A stretch of DNA of 14,974 bases from an uncultured Acetatifactor sp. (GTDB taxonomy: Bacteria > Bacillota > Clostridia > Lachnospirales > Lachnospiraceae), in NCBI GenBank assembly GCA_910589655.1, contig CAJUTJ010000036.1:1-14974 (forward strand), in the 5' to 3' direction. The number at the start of each line of letters is the position of its first letter. Position 1 is the first letter of the stretch. Position numbers and translations under genes: made by a program. Shown one piece after another: positions 6,830 through 13,867 of this stretch. The notes under the pieces were generated by a model. The model searched no databases and was not told the origin of the DNA. It was given only the letters and a program-made list of their open reading frames with translations.

Positions 6830-7699
6830 ATGAACACAAAAAAAATACTCGTATTGGCTCTTAGCGGAGCGTTGTTTATGGGATGTCTTACCGGGTGCGG
6901 AACTGCGGCGGCATCTCAACTTGGGGCGGCTGTCCCGCAGACATCAGACACGCCCGTCCAGATTGCTGTTGCAAATGCAGAAAGCGATGAGGGCGCTGCC
7001 AAAGTTTCCTATGAGGAATTATTCAAGCCCTATGAACAGTTTGGCCTAATCTATGACAGCGGCAAAAAGGAGCTGCAATATCAGGGCAAGACGGTTCGAT
7101 GGTTCGAGGACTACTACACCATCTCTGACGGAATACAGGTTGGAAATGACTTTTTTAATGAGAATGGCGTAGTTGATGTGTATGCTGTTCGTGACTTCAC
7201 CAGCATTGTCCGCACCGGAGATGGTTCTTTCGATCCCAGCGGAAAGCTGGTCGGCGTGAAGGAATTTTCGGAGGCTGAATTTGCCGCCCGTGACATTGAG
7301 GCAATCAAAAATCCGCCTTCCATCGTTGCAATGGCTGGTGCCCCGCCCTCTGAAAAAGAACTTGAAGAAAGAGCAAAGGAGTATGAGGCATTTGGCGTTA
7401 CCTATGACATCAAAAATGACCAGTGGTATTTCGAGGGTGAAAAGGTTCGGTTTTTCTGGGATGTGTTGACCTCAAACGGTGAAGAACTGACCAGCGGGAG
7501 GTTTAACGGAGCAATCCGGACCTTGGGGAGTGCAGATGGAACGGTTGATATTTACACAGTCCGTGACTTTGCCCATCCGGATGCCTCTGGGAATGGAGCA
7601 TTGATCGGCGTTGAAAAATATAGTCAAGCGGAATTTGATGAACACACACAGAGAGAAATACAATCCAGCTCTGGTTTCTGTACTGTGACTCAGGAGTAA
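6830..7699 (+). CDS. Lipoprotein with two tandem copies of one domain
   Basis: The protein has 289 residues from ATG with AAAGGATGG at 6812-6820. The N-terminus MNTKKILVLALSGALF ends in the lipobox LTGC, so Cys23 is expected to be lipidated and the protein exported. After a low-complexity linker it contains the same unit twice, at about residues 68-160 and 185-272. Both units start Y-E-x-F-G, continue with a short aromatic hairpin (LQYQGKTVRWFED against WYFEGEKVRFFWD) and a V-D-[VI]-Y-[AT]-V-R-D-F strand, and end L-[VI]-GV-[EK]-x-[FY]-S-[EQ]-AEF. The unit resembles C-terminal extensions I associate with clostridial M56/BlaR1-type membrane peptidases, but that is from memory and uncertain. It sits 118 bp after the kinase gene behind its own promoter, so it is probably the output or an accessory sensor of that system. 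Confidence 0.8.
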   Translation: MNTKKILVLALSGALFMGCLTGCGTAAASQLGAAVPQTSDTPVQIAVANAESDEGAAKVSYEELFKPYEQFGLIYDSGKKELQYQGKTVRWFEDYYTISDGIQVGNDFFNENGVVDVYAVRDFTSIVRTGDGSFDPSGKLVGVKEFSEAEFAARDIEAIKNPPSIVAMAGAPPSEKELEERAKEYEAFGVTYDIKNDQWYFEGEKVRFFWDVLTSNGEELTSGRFNGAIRTLGSADGTVDIYTVRDFAHPDASGNGALIGVEKYSQAEFDEHTQREIQSSSGFCTVTQE

Positions 7700-7752
7700 C
7701 AAGGATATCTCTCCAATGTAACCGGAGAAGATAGAGAATAATACAAAAGCTA

Positions 7753-7787
7753 ACCGCCGCATATGGTAAACCACCATATGCGGCGGT
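7753..7787. terminator. Perfect 15-bp hairpin, possible bidirectional terminator
   Basis: Bases 7753-7767 (ACCGCCGCATATGGT) pair perfectly with 7773-7787 around a five-base loop (AAACC). The plus-strand downstream side is not U-rich, while on the minus strand the hairpin is followed by a moderately T-rich stretch. It separates the lipoprotein gene from the next operon and probably ends or insulates transcription. An operator function cannot be excluded, since such a long perfect palindrome is unusual for a simple terminator. Confidence 0.5.
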
Positions 7788-7933
7788 CTGCTAAGCGTCC
7801 CTATATCGGACGAATGGTGAAAAACATATTTTGAAACGGTCATTACCTGAAAAAGCCCGTTTATGTCATCAACAAAACTTTCTGCACGTTTTTGTCGATA
7901 TATACAATATACGCATATAAGGCAGGTGATGAA

Positions 7934-8650
7934 ATGCTCTCAATAGCGGTTTGTGATGATGAAGTCATAGAATGCTGTAACATGGCGAAAAGAATAAAAG
8001 AAATTATGGAAGAAATGAAAATACCATGCATCATCTGCCAGTTCCGAAGTGGAGGGGAACTGCTGCAGGCATTGGGAAATTTTGATATTGTTTTCCTTGA
8101 TATCATTATGCAGGATTTGGATGGGATGAAAACAGCACAGATTTTCCGTGAAAAGGCATCTGATAAGATACTTATTTTTGTATCTTCCAGCAGGGAGTAT
8201 GTGTTTGAAGCGTATGATGTGGAGGCTTTCCAATATTTGCTGAAGCCTGTGGATGACAGGAAACTGAAAAGTGTATTGCAAAAAGCCGTCCACAAGACAG
8301 AAATCCGTTCACAGGAATTTATCATTGTCAGCAGGGAAAGGCAGAAAAAGAAGTTATTTCTTGATGATATATACTATTTCGAGATAAAGGGAAGGATTGT
8401 CGATGTCCATGGGCCGGAGGGTATTTTTGCTTATTATGAACAGCTTGGAGAGTTGGAGGATAAATTACAGGGTTATGGATTTTTCAGATGCCATAAAAGC
8501 TATCTGATCAATCTGAAATACGTTGACGGGTATAACAGGCAGGAAGTGATTTTGGAAAATGGGGAGAAAATCGTAATCGCAAAAAGAAGATATGATAGGT
8601 TTGTCCGAGAGATGCTTGAGGTTATGCGGAAAAATGGAGGGATTGTATGA
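7934..8650 (+). CDS. AgrA-like LytTR response regulator
   Basis: ATG at 7934 is preceded by AGGTGAT (7924-7930) and gives 238 residues. An in-frame TTG at 7892 would add 14 residues ahead of the receiver strand and is unlikely. The receiver has Asp8/Asp9, the phospho-acceptor Asp56 (DIVFLDIIMQDLDGM) and Lys in LLKPVDD. The LytTR domain covers about residues 130-235, with LFLDDIYYFEIKGRIVDVHG, GFFRCHKSYLINLKYVDGY and EVILENGEKIVIAKRR. The stop overlaps the kinase start as ATGA, so the pair is co-translated. AgrA-type regulators usually serve peptide quorum sensing or bacteriocin control. No AgrB or AgrD gene is present within the window on either side. Just upstream, CGTTTATGTC (7858-7867) and CGTTTTTGTC (7887-7896) could be a weak self-binding pair, spaced 29 bp. 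Confidence 0.92.
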   Translation: MLSIAVCDDEVIECCNMAKRIKEIMEEMKIPCIICQFRSGGELLQALGNFDIVFLDIIMQDLDGMKTAQIFREKASDKILIFVSSSREYVFEAYDVEAFQYLLKPVDDRKLKSVLQKAVHKTEIRSQEFIIVSRERQKKKLFLDDIYYFEIKGRIVDVHGPEGIFAYYEQLGELEDKLQGYGFFRCHKSYLINLKYVDGYNRQEVILENGEKIVIAKRRYDRFVREMLEVMRKNGGIV

Positions 8651-10026
8651 ATCAGCTCTCAAAGTATGTAGATATTTTAAGTGTTGCGCCATTTTATCTG
8701 GGGTATTTATGGGCAGCGGATAAATTTTGTAAAAAATTTTTAGGCACTTCCAAAAGGAGGGAATGGCTGTTTTTAGGTGTTTCCTTTTGCGGCTGGCTGC
8801 TTAGAAATATTTTGGGACTGCTGTCTTCCGGTCTGTATATTCTTTTTGTGTTAACGGATTCTTTCTTCTTTGTGGGATTGGTGGTGTTGTTGTTCCAGTC
8901 GGAAAGAGAGAAAAGGGTTCTGGCTGCCTCCCTGCTGGTGGGGCCTGTAAGATTGGTCGCAAATTTTTTTGCCTCTTTTTTATCCTGTCTGGAGCTGTTT
9001 TTCCTGCACACCGTAAAAAAGATTCCGGAACCATTTTCCACAGACTGGATGATCAGGCTGATCAGTGACGCAGGTTATTGTTTTGCCATATTGACCGTCT
9101 GCTGGATGGCGAAACATCTTGAGACTGTTTTCTGTGGTAAGCCGAGAAAGTGGTATCTCTTGCTGGCTGTTCCTTTGCTTGCGATTATTACTGTGTATGA
9201 TGTGGCGAGTCTGGGTGCAAGCAATGGAATCATGGTCAGGAGTGAAGGTAACATGGGATTGTATTATGACCAGCTTTTCAGCCTTGCTGAGTTTTTGGTT
9301 TTGGCATTACTGTCTATGGCAGCAACAGGGTTTTATGTGTTTGGGATGAACCGGATTTATCTGGAGCAGGAAAAGAGCGGACGGTACCATTCGCAGATTG
9401 CGGTTTATAAAATGCTGGCGGAGCAGTACAGACAGTCGGAACGGTTACGGCATGACATGAAAAACCATATTATTGCCTTATCGGCGCTGTCCCGGAATAA
9501 AGAATGGGAGAAGATAGATGACTACCTGAAAAATATGGAGGGCACTGCTCTGGATGCAGCCGGAGACCTGACGGGGAATAAGGCGGTGGATGCAATTCTG
9601 TACCAGAAGCGGAGACAGGCGGAATGGGAAAATATCAAATGGGCATGTGATGTGCGGATGCCAAAGGAATGCTGCATCAATGAGTTTGACCTGTGTGTAT
9701 TGTTTGGAAATATATTGGATAATGCTCTGGAAGCGTGTGGAAGGATGCGGGGAGACGAATGCCGTTTTATCAATATTCAGGCGAAAACTGTAAAGAAATG
9801 TTTTCTGATCGAAGTAAAAAACAGTATGGACAAGGCGGAAAAGTTTACAGAAGGCTTTACGAATAAAGGGGATGCACAGAAACACGGTATCGGCCTGCTG
9901 AATGTAAGCGATGTGGTGAATAGATATAACGGGGCAGTGCATAAAGAAGCCGGAAAAGGCATTTTCGTGATATCCATTTTAATGCCGTTTCCGGATACCG
10001 CACATGACATCAAAACGGCTGTTTAA
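8647..10026 (+). CDS. AgrC-like GHKL sensor histidine kinase
   Basis: The protein has 459 residues, starting at the ATGA overlap with the regulator gene. The first 230 residues are a membrane sensor with about six hydrophobic helices (for example GYCFAILTVCWMA, WYLLLAVPLLAIITVYD, LAEFLVLALLSMAATGFYVFG), the layout of AgrC-type receptors that detect peptides at the outer face. The cytoplasmic part has the HPK10 motif SERLRHDMKNHI with phosphorylated His269. The ATPase domain has Asn355/Asn359 in NILDNALEAC and the G-box GIGLLNV from residue 414, followed by VVNRYNGAV. The D-box is reduced to IEVKNSM, as in many GHKL kinases. The partner is the regulator just upstream. The ligand gene is missing locally, so the signal may be made elsewhere or be foreign. 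All key catalytic positions seen in this family are intact. Confidence 0.92.
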   Translation: MNQLSKYVDILSVAPFYLGYLWAADKFCKKFLGTSKRREWLFLGVSFCGWLLRNILGLLSSGLYILFVLTDSFFFVGLVVLLFQSEREKRVLAASLLVGPVRLVANFFASFLSCLELFFLHTVKKIPEPFSTDWMIRLISDAGYCFAILTVCWMAKHLETVFCGKPRKWYLLLAVPLLAIITVYDVASLGASNGIMVRSEGNMGLYYDQLFSLAEFLVLALLSMAATGFYVFGMNRIYLEQEKSGRYHSQIAVYKMLAEQYRQSERLRHDMKNHIIALSALSRNKEWEKIDDYLKNMEGTALDAAGDLTGNKAVDAILYQKRRQAEWENIKWACDVRMPKECCINEFDLCVLFGNILDNALEACGRMRGDECRFINIQAKTVKKCFLIEVKNSMDKAEKFTEGFTNKGDAQKHGIGLLNVSDVVNRYNGAVHKEAGKGIFVISILMPFPDTAHDIKTAV

Positions 10027-10115
10027 AACATAAACCTAATATCGTATATCAACGCAGTCGAAAAAATAAATGAGGGGTTTTATGCTTTTAAAAACGATGA
10101 ACAGGAGGCGGTGTT

Positions 10116-10607
10116 ATGAATACAAAGACGATGGAAGGTCTTGTAGGGGCAAGGACAAATATGAATCTGGTAAATACCCCTATGCGTGTTTTCAAGGAAG
10201 CAAGACGTAAAGGAGATACGGCAACAATGGAACGTGCAATGGGGTATGCTGATGAATTTTTCAGCAAGGCGGAGGATTATAAGGCGGAAGCTGACAAAGG
10301 AATGGAAGAAGACGCAAGGGAGGCAAGGGAAAAAGAAAAGCTGCAGCGTGAAGAGGCTATCCAGAAGCGTAGGGAAGAACGTGAAAAACTGGAAGAGAGG
10401 ATAGAGGAAAATAGGAATGCTGACACCAATACAGATACCGTGGAGCTCAGTGAAGAAGGAAAGGTATTGTTGAAGGATAACGTAGATTCTGGCAGCACAG
10501 GCTCTGATGAAATAAAGACGGATGCCGGAAAGGAGCCTGTAATCTATACAAAAACAGGAGAGACGGTTCCTTCGGAACAAGGAGCAAGCATTTCAGTTTC
10601 TGTTTAA
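10116..10607 (+). CDS. Charged coiled-coil protein of unknown function, next to the AgrA/C-like pair
   Basis: The protein has 163 residues from ATG with AGGAGG at 10103-10108, lying 89 bp after the kinase. It has no signal peptide or membrane segment. Residues about 18-50 (NLVNTPMRVFKEARRKGDTA, then TMERAMGYADEF) look like a conserved folded start. Residues about 50-110 are almost pure Glu/Lys/Arg/Ala and should form one long helix or coiled coil. The tail has a Ser/Thr/Asp-rich linker and ends EPVIYTKTGE, then GASISVSV. I have seen similar small proteins in Lachnospiraceae genomes but know of no assigned function. The likely promoter lies in the gap before it or it is read through from the kinase. 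Position suggests the output of the LytTR system. A cytoplasmic scaffold is possible; nothing catalytic is visible. Confidence 0.75.
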   Translation: MNTKTMEGLVGARTNMNLVNTPMRVFKEARRKGDTATMERAMGYADEFFSKAEDYKAEADKGMEEDAREAREKEKLQREEAIQKRREEREKLEERIEENRNADTNTDTVELSEEGKVLLKDNVDSGSTGSDEIKTDAGKEPVIYTKTGETVPSEQGASISVSV

Positions 10608-10849
10608 TTAGATATATTACTGAAACAACTTGGCATATTTTCTCTGTCTGTGGCAGTGAGATGGAACTTATAGTCCGGAAAGTGGAGGCGCATAAGGCTT
10701 TGCCTCTGCCTCTGCGGTCTGCCCGGAGACGAGGGGAGGCTCTGACCGACAGTGGAACTGCGGTTAGGAAATGAAAAAGCATCGGAAATAGTTGGAAAGA
10801 AATGTAAGCGGAATATCTTTGTACGGTATAGAACGCAACGGCAGGAGGA
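10608..10849. other. Non-coding stretch with crossing GC-rich complementary segments
   Basis: No gene is supported here on either strand. Between 10680 and 10750 there are several short complementary segments: GAGGC (10685-10689) with GCCTC (10702-10706), GCCTC (10708-10712) with GAGGC (10736-10740), and CGGTC (10715-10719) with GACCG (10744-10748). The last two cross, as in a pseudoknot. A directly repeated TGCCTC also occurs. It could be a structured RNA or the scar of an insertion that truncated the tautomerase gene. Confidence 0.35.
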
Positions 10850-10954
10850 TGCGGCGCATTCATAATTTCAGAAGATACTTCTGTTAATCTTTTTATCAGA
10901 AGTTCCTTTTGCTTATCAGATAAAAATTCCGCTTTCAACTGTAATGTATGGCAT
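10850..10954 (-). pseudogene. Frameshifted and truncated 4-oxalocrotonate tautomerase-like gene
   Basis: Read from 10954 on the minus strand, ATG with AAGGTGGG just upstream gives MPYITVESG, the hallmark start of small tautomerases with catalytic Pro2. Translation then meets a stop (ATC TGA). Removing one base from the A5 run at 10922-10926 restores ILSDKQKELLIKRLTEVSSEIMNAP, which matches the next helix of the family. Similarity ends there, about 33 residues into a protein of usually 60-70; the C-terminal half is replaced by unrelated sequence. The gene starts 56 bp after the GNAT stop and has the same direction, so the two probably formed an operon. The remnant is non-functional. The identification rests on the characteristic N-terminus from memory of the family. 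Confidence 0.75.
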
Positions 10955-11010
10955 TTTGTCCCACCTTCAACTTTTCGTTCATTGTGTATTCAGCCTCGCT
11001 AAGCAGGCAG

Positions 11011-11520
11011 TTATAGTTTTAAGCAATATTGCAGAAGATTATAACGGTGTCCGTCTTTGCTGTCTGTTTTAGGCACGGAAGAAACCATTGTAAAACCTAA
11101 CGACTTTGCCAATCGAATAGAAGCCCTGTTTTCCTCTCTTGTTGAATAAATAAACTCGTTTGCTCCAAATTCTTCTTTGCAATACTGAATCAAACCTCGA
11201 AGAACCTGTTTGCCAAACCCTTTTCCTACATAATCCGGCCCCAGACATATCCCTGCTTCCTGATAGATATAAGGTTCGATTTTTTCTACCCCGGCAAAGC
11301 CAATCGCCTTACCGCTTGATTTTTCGTAAACCAAATAGGTATCATGCTCTTTCTGAAATTCAATGGTTTTCATGATTCTTATTTTGGCGTTTTCTTCGCT
11401 TGTAGTAAGATTCCATGCCATATATTTTGCGCTTTCCGGCCGTGACCAGACATTGCAATACATTTCTTTCCAATCTGAAAACTTTGCTTTATCAAGAATC
11501 AGGCTCTCTGTTTCAATCAT
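11011..11520 (-). CDS. GNAT-family N-acetyltransferase (RimJ/RimL type)
   Basis: The protein has 169 residues on the minus strand, starting at 11520 with GGAGG (11532-11536) eleven bases upstream. It reads MIETESLILDKAKFSDWKEMY at the N-terminus, as in RimL-like acetyltransferases. The acetyl-CoA site is AGICLGPDYVGKGFGKQVLRGLIQYCKEEFGANEFIYST (about residues 88-126), with the V-G-K-G-F-G-K turn. It is followed by the usual N-x-A-S-x-x-LAKSLGF helix (RASIRLAKSLGF). It would transfer an acetyl group to an amine; the substrate is unknown and could be a protein N-terminus, a small metabolite or an antibiotic. It has its own promoter (11561-11588) and once preceded the broken tautomerase gene. 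It is intact and the only complete minus-strand gene in the window. Confidence 0.9.
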   Translation of the reverse strand: MIETESLILDKAKFSDWKEMYCNVWSRPESAKYMAWNLTTSEENAKIRIMKTIEFQKEHDTYLVYEKSSGKAIGFAGVEKIEPYIYQEAGICLGPDYVGKGFGKQVLRGLIQYCKEEFGANEFIYSTREENRASIRLAKSLGFTMVSSVPKTDSKDGHRYNLLQYCLKL

Positions 11521-11560
11521 TCTGAAATGTTCCTCCAGCTATCGAATTGCTACCGTTTCT

Positions 11561-11588
11561 ATTATACTGCAAAAGCCGCCTTTGTCTA
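11561..11588 (-). promoter_or_regulatory. Sigma-A-type promoter of the acetyltransferase gene
   Basis: On the minus strand TAGACA (11588-11583) and a perfect TATAAT (11566-11561) are separated by 16 bp. Transcription would start about 11553, giving a leader of some 30 nt that contains the GGAGG ribosome binding site. Confidence 0.65.
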
Positions 11589-11637
11589 TATTTATTTTTC
11601 ATGCCCTGTTGATGGCTTATGTAAAGGAGCAGAGAAT

Positions 11638-11760
11638 ATGGCAGAAACTAAAAAAGAGCAAAAGCCCCACAATTTCAAGCGAAAGTTGGGGAATACCACT
11701 TACACTGTCAAAGTACATTTCAGTAAAGACACTGACAAAACCTTTAAGGACAGAGTGTAA
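11638..11760 (+). CDS. tnpW: TnpW-like small transposon-encoded protein
   Basis: This gene of 40 codons starts at ATG 11638, with AAAGGAG ahead of it (11623-11629). The product begins MAETKKEQKPHNFKRKLGNT and continues TTYTVKVHFSKDTDKTFKDRV. The basic R-K-[IL]-GNTTY-x-V-x-V-[HY]-FS pattern is the one I know from TnpW proteins, small genes of unknown function carried by clostridial conjugative transposons. Family members normally continue with a KDK-like helix and ten or so more residues. Here the TAA after DRV may be a point mutation, since the next codons in frame (NQL) would extend the helix. The gene stands alone without recombinase or relaxase, so it is a leftover of a mobile element. It is too short for many gene callers. 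The name is from pattern memory; confidence is moderate. Confidence 0.6.
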   Translation: MAETKKEQKPHNFKRKLGNTTYTVKVHFSKDTDKTFKDRV

Positions 11761-11888
11761 AATCAATTGTACTCCTGCATTGAATGGACAGGAGAAAGCA
11801 ATAAGTATATTTGTTTAAAAAAAGTTCATTTACATTTTCCATAAACACATAAAACAGATAAGGATAAAAAATATTCCCGAAGCAGAAG

Positions 11889-11917
11889 TTGAAGATAAAG
11901 GCGGACAGTGGCATAAT
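11889..11917 (+). promoter_or_regulatory. Promoter of the third two-component operon
   Basis: TTGAAG (11889-11894) and CATAAT (11912-11917) are separated by exactly 17 bp, a good match to the housekeeping consensus. Transcription would start near 11924, about 27 nt before the regulator ATG. The 190 bp between the TnpW-like gene and this operon hold no other supported feature. Confidence 0.55.
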
Positions 11918-11950
11918 AAAAACCATACTCCCAAAGAAAGGGGAATTTGT

Positions 11951-12637
11951 ATGGATAAGATTCTGGTTGTTGAAGATAACATGGAACTGTCTGATGCCCT
12001 CTGCCGCAACCTGCAGGCGGAAGGGTTCATACCATATGCCGCATTAAGTCTTGCACAGGCCCGGAAATATCTGGACAGCGGGATTGATTTATGTCTGCTG
12101 GATATAAACCTGCCGGATGGTGACGGATTTACTTTCTGCCGCAGTTTAAGTGAAAATACAGCCATTCCTGTCATACTGCTGACGGTGCGTGACGGGGCGC
12201 AGGACATGGTGCGGGGGCTGTCCATCGGGGCAGATGACTATGTGACGAAGCCTTTCCGCATGGATGTCCTTGTGTCAAGGATACGGGCTCTGCTGCGCAG
12301 AGTGAGGAACCGCAGACCAGAGGACGGAAGCCTTTACTGCGGGGATGTCTGCATCAATAAAATGACATCCAAAGTCTATAAAAAAGACTGCCCGGTAGAG
12401 CTGACGCCGAATGAGTACCAGCTCCTTCTCCTGCTTCTGGAGCATAAGAACCAGACCATTACCCGTGAGCAGATTTTGGAAAAGCTGTGGGATGTGGATG
12501 GCAATTATGTCAATGACAATACGCTTACCACGCTGGTAAAGCGTCTGAGGCAGAAGGTGGAGGATCATCCGCAGATGCCGAAGATCCTCCTGACAGTCCG
12601 TGGATTTGGGTATAAGGCGGTGGATTATGAGGGATAA
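11951..12637 (+). CDS. OmpR-family response regulator of an ABC-transporter locus
   Basis: The protein has 228 residues from ATG with AAAGGGG upstream. The receiver contains Glu8/Asp9, phospho-acceptor Asp51 (LCLLDINLPDGDGF), Thr78 in VILLTVR and Lys100 in YVTKPF. The winged helix reads ELTPNEYQLLLLLLEHKNQTITREQILEKLW, then NDNTLTTLVKRLRQKVE, and ends TVRGFGYKA. The N-D-N-T-L-x-x-x-[VI]-K-RLR-x-K pattern is typical of regulators that sit next to peptide-antibiotic ABC transporters. The kinase gene overlaps its last codons by 11 bp, and an ABC transporter follows, so the expected job is to induce that transporter under envelope stress. All receiver positions are intact. Confidence 0.93.
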   Translation: MDKILVVEDNMELSDALCRNLQAEGFIPYAALSLAQARKYLDSGIDLCLLDINLPDGDGFTFCRSLSENTAIPVILLTVRDGAQDMVRGLSIGADDYVTKPFRMDVLVSRIRALLRRVRNRRPEDGSLYCGDVCINKMTSKVYKKDCPVELTPNEYQLLLLLLEHKNQTITREQILEKLWDVDGNYVNDNTLTTLVKRLRQKVEDHPQMPKILLTVRGFGYKAVDYEG

Positions 12638-13859
12638 AAAGAAAGAGAACAGGTTTTTAATATGTGGGATTGCGCTTTCCATCTGTCTGTGCGTTCCGGC
12701 AGGCAGTGTTATCCTGCATCTGTCGGAAACTTTTATCAGAAGCGGTATTGCGGATATGGCCGGGGCTGTGGGGATTGCTGCTCCGGAACAGCTTGGAGAT
12801 ATCATGCATCTATACAAGTCTGGCGATGGTCTGAGGGCTGCGGGGGAAGAAATCTTAAGGCAGTACGGTTATGGGAGGGATGTATATTCTTTTGTTCCGG
12901 CATGGTTTGGGGCGGCGGCATATGCCATCCCTTTCTGTATCATATTGGTCGTGCTGTTTTCTTTTGGGCTTTACTGGGGGCACAGGATGAAGGAGGCAGA
13001 GAAGCGGACAGCGGTGCTTTCCGGCTATCTGGACAGAATCATGGAAGGGCAGTACGACACTCTGATGAAAGATGATACCGGTTCCGCGTTGGGGGACAGC
13101 ATCTATAAAGCGGTGGTGCTTCTCCGGGAAGAACGGGAGCAGGCGCAGAGGGCAAAGAAGAACCTTGCGGACAACATGGCTGATCTGTCCCACCAGTTAA
13201 AGACCCCGGCGGCATCCATAGGGCTTAGCCTTTCGCTGCTGAAAAAGAAAGCGTGGAATGAAGGAGACAAGGATGACTCAAAAAATGTCATCCTGAAGGA
13301 TATCGGGCGGATGGAGAGACAGGTCGGCCACCTGCAGCATCTGGTCGGCACTATGCTCACCTTGTCAAAGCTGGATGCGGGCATGCTGGAACTGGAAGAA
13401 AAAGAGTTTGATTTGGAGGAAATGCTGGTGGATGCAGTCCAGCCCTTTGTCCGGCAGATGGAAGAAAAAGGGATATGCTTTGGGATACAGGGCGCTGACG
13501 GGATTTCGCTTTCCGGGGATTTCGGATGGTGCAGCGAGGCGTTCGGCAATATCATCAAAAACTGCGTGGAGCATACGCCGGAGCGGGGGAATATCAGCAT
13601 TGCCTGTCAGGACAATCCTATCTATGCTGAAATTGTCATTCAGGACAGCGGCGTAGGATTTGATGAGGCGGATCTTCCCCGTCTGTTTGAACGGTTCTAC
13701 CGAGGTTCAGGTTCTTCTAAAGACAGTGCGGGAATCGGGCTTGCCCTGTCAAAATCCATCATTGAAAAAGAGAACGGAACAGTTACGGCAGAAAATGCTA
13801 AGACCGGAGGCGCAAGATTCTGTATTAAATTTTACCATTGTCACCGAATTGGCACATAA
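12627..13859 (+). CDS. Sensor histidine kinase of the ABC-transporter locus
   Basis: The start chosen is ATG 12627 with AAGGCGG at 12614-12620 (410 residues); an in-frame GTG at 12600 would add nine residues without a better site. Two transmembrane helices (about residues 10-32 and 93-117) enclose an outside segment of about 60 residues. It is therefore not the short-loop intramembrane type seen with classical BceS. A HAMP-like linker leads to ADLSHQLKTPAASIGL with phosphorylated His189, then LSKLDAG. The ATPase domain shows NIIKNCVEHTPE, the G1 motif IQDSGVGFDEADLPRLFERFYRG and G2 SAGIGLALSKSIIEKENG. The end GGARFCIKFYH is normal for the family. It should phosphorylate the regulator just upstream. 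It is complete. Confidence 0.92.
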   Translation: MRDKKKENRFLICGIALSICLCVPAGSVILHLSETFIRSGIADMAGAVGIAAPEQLGDIMHLYKSGDGLRAAGEEILRQYGYGRDVYSFVPAWFGAAAYAIPFCIILVVLFSFGLYWGHRMKEAEKRTAVLSGYLDRIMEGQYDTLMKDDTGSALGDSIYKAVVLLREEREQAQRAKKNLADNMADLSHQLKTPAASIGLSLSLLKKKAWNEGDKDDSKNVILKDIGRMERQVGHLQHLVGTMLTLSKLDAGMLELEEKEFDLEEMLVDAVQPFVRQMEEKGICFGIQGADGISLSGDFGWCSEAFGNIIKNCVEHTPERGNISIACQDNPIYAEIVIQDSGVGFDEADLPRLFERFYRGSGSSKDSAGIGLALSKSIIEKENGTVTAENAKTGGARFCIKFYHCHRIGT

Positions 13860-13867
13860 GGGTGGTA

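Noticed and set aside
7700..10115. Search for AgrB/AgrD-like genes or a small peptide precursor around the LytTR/GHKL pair
   Set aside because: No short frame with ribosome binding site, hydrophobic leader or conserved Cys/Ser-containing peptide was found in the gaps.
10080..10580. Minus-strand open frame of 166 codons opposite the coiled-coil gene
   Set aside because: It is rich in Phe, Cys, Ser and Leu, the mirror of a Glu/Lys-rich gene, and has no ribosome binding site. The plus-strand gene has an ideal one.
10447..10938. Minus-strand open frame of 163 codons covering the tautomerase remnant
   Set aside because: Only its first 30 or so residues are tautomerase-like. The remainder is antisense of the coiled-coil gene and non-coding sequence without protein character, so it is recorded as a pseudogene with an earlier end.
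11363..11818. Plus-strand open frame of 151 codons across the GNAT start and the TnpW-like gene
   Set aside because: Most of it is antisense to the acetyltransferase, and it has no ribosome binding site. The TnpW-like frame with AAAGGAG explains the only plausible coding part.
13103..13600. Minus-strand open frame of 165 codons
   Set aside because: Serine-rich shadow of the histidine kinase coding strand.
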